A stretch of DNA of 64,000 nt from an uncultured Verrucomicrobia subdivision 3 bacterium (GTDB lineage: Bacteria > Verrucomicrobiota > Verrucomicrobiia > Limisphaerales > UBA11358): contig CAINLR010000001.1 in the NCBI GenBank assembly GCA_903850425.1, positions 62,001 to 126,000 of the forward strand, given 5' to 3'. Below are positions 61,402 through 64,000 of this stretch, piece by piece. The notes under the pieces were generated by a model that worked only from the letters and a program-made list of their open reading frames with translations, was not told the origin of the DNA and did no database searches. Made by a program: the position numbers and the translations under genes. Within the stretch, counting starts at the first letter, position 1; the number at the start of each line of letters is the position of its first letter.

Positions 61402-63582
61402 CTACTTCAAATAAATATCCAGTTCCTTGCCCTGCAGCATGTCGGCGTAGTTGACAAACCATCCATCAAGAGGTTTGCCGCCGATGGTGATTTTAACGAT
61501 GTTCTTGCCTTGGCCTTTTTTGACGATGGTGAAGGTTTTGCCATTGCCCAGGGTCATGGCGATTTTGTCGAACATCGGCACCGATACGATATATTCAGGA
61601 TCGGCGGGCGAGTAGGGATATATGCCCATCGCGTTGAAGACATACCAACCGGTGAGCGAACCCTCATCATCCATCCCTGGCAAGGCCAGACCTTCGGGCC
61701 CCATGCCAAAGTAATGGGCGAGCAGTTTGGTGAGGATCGCCTGTGCTTTCTCCGGCTTGTTGATGAAATAATAGAGGTAAGGATAGCCGATGTCCGGCTG
61801 GTTACCCATGCAGAACTGTCCGAGAAAACATGATAGATTATCCACCGCATAACCTCGCCAAGGCGCGGTAAAGAGGGTGTCGAGTTTCTGCTCAAAATCC
61901 GCCGGGCTTTGGTAGAGGCTGATCAAGCCCGGCGTATTCTGCGGCACAAAGAAAGATGCCTGCCAGGCATTTGCCTCGCGATACATATACTCGTAGTAGG
62001 GATAATAGGGATCGAACGGCGTGCACCAATTTCCATCGGCAAGGCGGCCCCGCATCAACTCCGATTCTGGATCGAAGACGTTCTTATAGTTCTGGCTGCG
62101 CTTCATCATCTGGCTGTAAACATTGGTATCCCCCAGCGCCTTGGCCAGCTGGGCAATGGCATAATCGGAATAGGCAAATTCAAGCGTCTTGGTGGTTCCA
62201 GCAGTTGATTTGGTTTCGGTTACCGGGTGGGCGATGTTGACTTCGGGAACATAGCCTGACGCCAGATACTCTTGGTTGTGAGGCCGGGCCCGATTACCGT
62301 CGGTCGTATTGGCATTGTTCAGCATGTAACCGAATGCCTTTTGAACATCATAGCCTCGAACATCGCGCAGATACGACCCCGTGATGTAAGCCGAACCAAA
62401 ATCACCGTGGAACGAGGTAGGCAGAAATCCTGAACGCGCGCTGCCGCGCAGCATGGAGTTGATAATGTCATTGCTGACATCGGGAACCAGCATATCCAAC
62501 AGGACCAGTTGGGTGCGGAAGACATCCCACAAAGCCGGACTCCCCAGATTTTCGGGTTCAGCGCCCGCGTCGCTTGAAGCGTTCGGGAACCAGAACTGCC
62601 GGAAGAGACAGGAGTAGAACAGCTCTTTCTCTCGGTCGGTTCCTCCGGTTACCTGAATCTTGTTGAGAACTGTTTCCCAGGTTTGATCGGCCGCTTTATA
62701 AACCTGATCAAAGCTCTTGTCGGCAATTTCAGCTTCCAAGTTGTGTTTGGCCGCTTCAACACTGGTATAGGAAAGGGCGATCTTTACCTCCAAAGGCTTG
62801 CTTTCGATTTCGAAGCCGATGACGGGCACATCAATCTGGCCGCTGATTCTCCTTTGGCCGCCGGCGCCCTGGCCAGAACGCGGGATGTTGGGCTGGTTGG
62901 GATTGCGCTTGTAATTGCCGATGCTTTTGATGCGGTGATTCATCACGGCATAAAAGCACAAACCGCCCTGTTTGCCCGAAACGGCATGGTCGCCCGCTGG
63001 TTGCAAATCCCAACTGCTGCTGCCGCCGCCTGCATGCACCAAGTCGAAGGCGAGTTTCTTCTCTTGTCCACCTTGATAGGTGAATCGGTAATAGGCACAA
63101 CGTCTAGTGGCGGTAATCTCAGCGTTGATGTGATAGCGCTCAAGAAAAACCCGATAATAGCCGGGGTGGGCCGATTCGTGGGTGTGGCTATAGCTTGATG
63201 CGAAATCATCGGCAGTGAAGCCGTTGCCCTCAAGCGGCATCAAGGGAAGGTTCTGTCTTCCCCACTGCGTGTTGCTCGTCTGCGCGAAAGCCTTGATTGT
63301 GTTGACTTCGTATTCATATCCGCTGCCGCTGCCATAGGTGGTGATCGGACCTGCCTGAACCATCGCAAAGGGAACAGTTGCCGAGGGCGCGTTCAGGCCG
63401 TTCCAGGTGCGCCAAGGCGGAACATAGCCAAGGTCGGCACTGTTGGTCAGAACGGTGGTTCCGAGAAAGGGATTCACATAGTCCACTGGCCGCTTTTGAG
63501 CTTGCGCAAGGCACGTCGCAATCAACATCAGGCCGAGCGAAAGAAAAGGTTTAATCAGGGGTGTTCGCATGCAAGAGCGCAT
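61402..63582 (-). CDS. GH92 alpha-mannosidase
   Basis: A 726-residue exported glycoside hydrolase family 92 enzyme. After the signal (LSLGLMLIATCLAQAQ) it opens with the family hallmark VDYVNPFLGT. The C-terminal (alpha/alpha) barrel contains YREANAWQASFFVPQ, whose Glu (about residue 536) corresponds to the general acid region, and DDEGSLTGWYVFNAMGIYP. GH92 are calcium-dependent inverting exo-alpha-mannosidases acting on N-glycans or mannan. The galM-like gene ends 9 bases upstream, so the two are probably one transcript. ATG at 63570 is an alternative start. Confidence 0.92.
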   Translation of the reverse strand: MRSCMRTPLIKPFLSLGLMLIATCLAQAQKRPVDYVNPFLGTTVLTNSADLGYVPPWRTWNGLNAPSATVPFAMVQAGPITTYGSGSGYEYEVNTIKAFAQTSNTQWGRQNLPLMPLEGNGFTADDFASSYSHTHESAHPGYYRVFLERYHINAEITATRRCAYYRFTYQGGQEKKLAFDLVHAGGGSSSWDLQPAGDHAVSGKQGGLCFYAVMNHRIKSIGNYKRNPNQPNIPRSGQGAGGQRRISGQIDVPVIGFEIESKPLEVKIALSYTSVEAAKHNLEAEIADKSFDQVYKAADQTWETVLNKIQVTGGTDREKELFYSCLFRQFWFPNASSDAGAEPENLGSPALWDVFRTQLVLLDMLVPDVSNDIINSMLRGSARSGFLPTSFHGDFGSAYITGSYLRDVRGYDVQKAFGYMLNNANTTDGNRARPHNQEYLASGYVPEVNIAHPVTETKSTAGTTKTLEFAYSDYAIAQLAKALGDTNVYSQMMKRSQNYKNVFDPESELMRGRLADGNWCTPFDPYYPYYEYMYREANAWQASFFVPQNTPGLISLYQSPADFEQKLDTLFTAPWRGYAVDNLSCFLGQFCMGNQPDIGYPYLYYFINKPEKAQAILTKLLAHYFGMGPEGLALPGMDDEGSLTGWYVFNAMGIYPYSPADPEYIVSVPMFDKIAMTLGNGKTFTIVKKGQGKNIVKITIGGKPLDGWFVNYADMLQGKELDIYLK

Positions 63583-63591
63583 ATTTCTAGC

Positions 63592-64000
63592 TTATTTTGC
63601 CATAAAGGTAAACAGGGTCGTTTCCTTCAATCGTTCTCCGGGCCGAATCACGATTGACGGAAAATTGGCGTGATGGATAGCGTCCGGGTAATGTTGAGTC
63701 TCCAGACAAACAGCGGTATGGCTCAAATGGTTGGCGGTGAAGAGTTGCACGGCAGGTTGGGTGGTGCGCACTTCCATGATCCGGCCGCTGCGGGGTTCCT
63801 CGAGTCGCGCCGCCAACTTCATGACTTGGTCTTCGCCCAGAATGTAATTGTGATCGTAGCCGTTCATCAGCGGCTTTAACTGTTCGATGCGGTCTCCAAT
63901 GCGAGTTGGTTGATTGAAATCCATGAGCGTGCCTTTGAGCGGCAGGATCTCGCCCGTGGTAATTGAATCCGTGTCCGTCGGGGTATAACAATTGGACGGA
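63592..64000 (-). CDS. galM: Aldose 1-epimerase, C-terminal part
   Basis: The 136 visible residues continue past the window edge. They include NCYTPTDTDSITTGEILPLK, LMNGYDHNYIL and the C-terminal QHYPDAIHHANFPSIVIRPG, all typical of galactose mutarotase/aldose epimerase. The enzyme interconverts sugar anomers released by hydrolases. It precedes GH92 by 9 bases, fitting a sugar-release operon. Confidence 0.9.
   Translation of the reverse strand, partial: PSNCYTPTDTDSITTGEILPLKGTLMDFNQPTRIGDRIEQLKPLMNGYDHNYILGEDQVMKLAARLEEPRSGRIMEVRTTQPAVQLFTANHLSHTAVCLETQHYPDAIHHANFPSIVIRPGERLKETTLFTFMAK

Noticed and set aside
1-64000. CRISPR array, insertion sequence or prophage
   Set aside because: No regularly spaced direct repeats with unique spacers, no transposase or integrase motif and no phage structural gene were found; the repeats are palindromic and singly placed.

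Overview
The window looks like a chromosomal segment of a Gram-negative Verrucomicrobiota bacterium, probably of the Pedosphaera/Limisphaera-like group. This is an inference from gene content. Pointers are a 51-residue small basic protein of the kind annotated in Chlamydiae/Verrucomicrobia, LL-diaminopimelate aminotransferase, Lol and type II secretion genes, many secreted proteins with Ig-like or TPR parts, and intergenic spaces filled with near-palindromic word-like repeats. Most starts lack a Shine-Dalgarno sequence, and many neighbouring genes overlap by 1-4 bases. No tRNA, rRNA, CRISPR array, transposase or phage gene was recognised.

Layout. 1-7.6 kb: the end of an acyltransferase-SGNH gene, a hybrid histidine kinase, then a leftward housekeeping run (recO, a DUF502 membrane protein, ybeY, phoH, a HIT protein) and a hemerythrin. 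7.7-12.9 kb: Tat-exported metallophosphoesterase, an aldo/keto reductase with a decayed ferredoxin-like tail, dapL, and a receiver-HDOD regulator. 13-22 kb: rightward genes for the small basic protein, RluB-type pseudouridine synthase, an SH3b protein, folD, two unknown proteins, a Lol-type permease and ATPase, a methyltransferase, a rhomboid protease and an EamA transporter. 22-28.5 kb: a GldA/GldF/GldG-like ABC system with a DUF4340 protein, then purB. 29-31.6 kb: a RoxA-like diheme cytochrome and a secreted-protein fragment.

31.7-38.4 kb is a tightly coupled type II secretion/pseudopilus operon (gspF, H, I, J, K; no gspD, E or G here). It continues into a small secreted protein, a protein joining a 7TMR-HDED-like sensor domain to TPRs, and a Cys-motif/coiled-coil protein. 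38.4-46.5 kb holds a foldback repeat, an MFS transporter, a second TPR protein, a LolA-like protein, lon, hsp20, a Cys-rich membrane peptide and a thioesterase. 46.6-51.7 kb encodes a large Ig-containing secreted protein, alanine dehydrogenase and a HupE/UreJ-like protein.

51.7-64 kb, all leftward, is the most distinctive region. It combines a complete sugar phosphotransferase system (EIIC, EIIB and one HPr-EI-EIIA polypeptide) with a very large GH38 alpha-mannosidase, a GH92 alpha-mannosidase, a repeat-rich lipoprotein and an aldose 1-epimerase. It reads as an alpha-mannoside utilisation locus in which extracytoplasmic mannosidases release sugar that the PTS could import and phosphorylate. 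An intrinsic-terminator-like hairpin lies just after the GH38 stop, inside the signal-peptide codons of the overlapping next gene.
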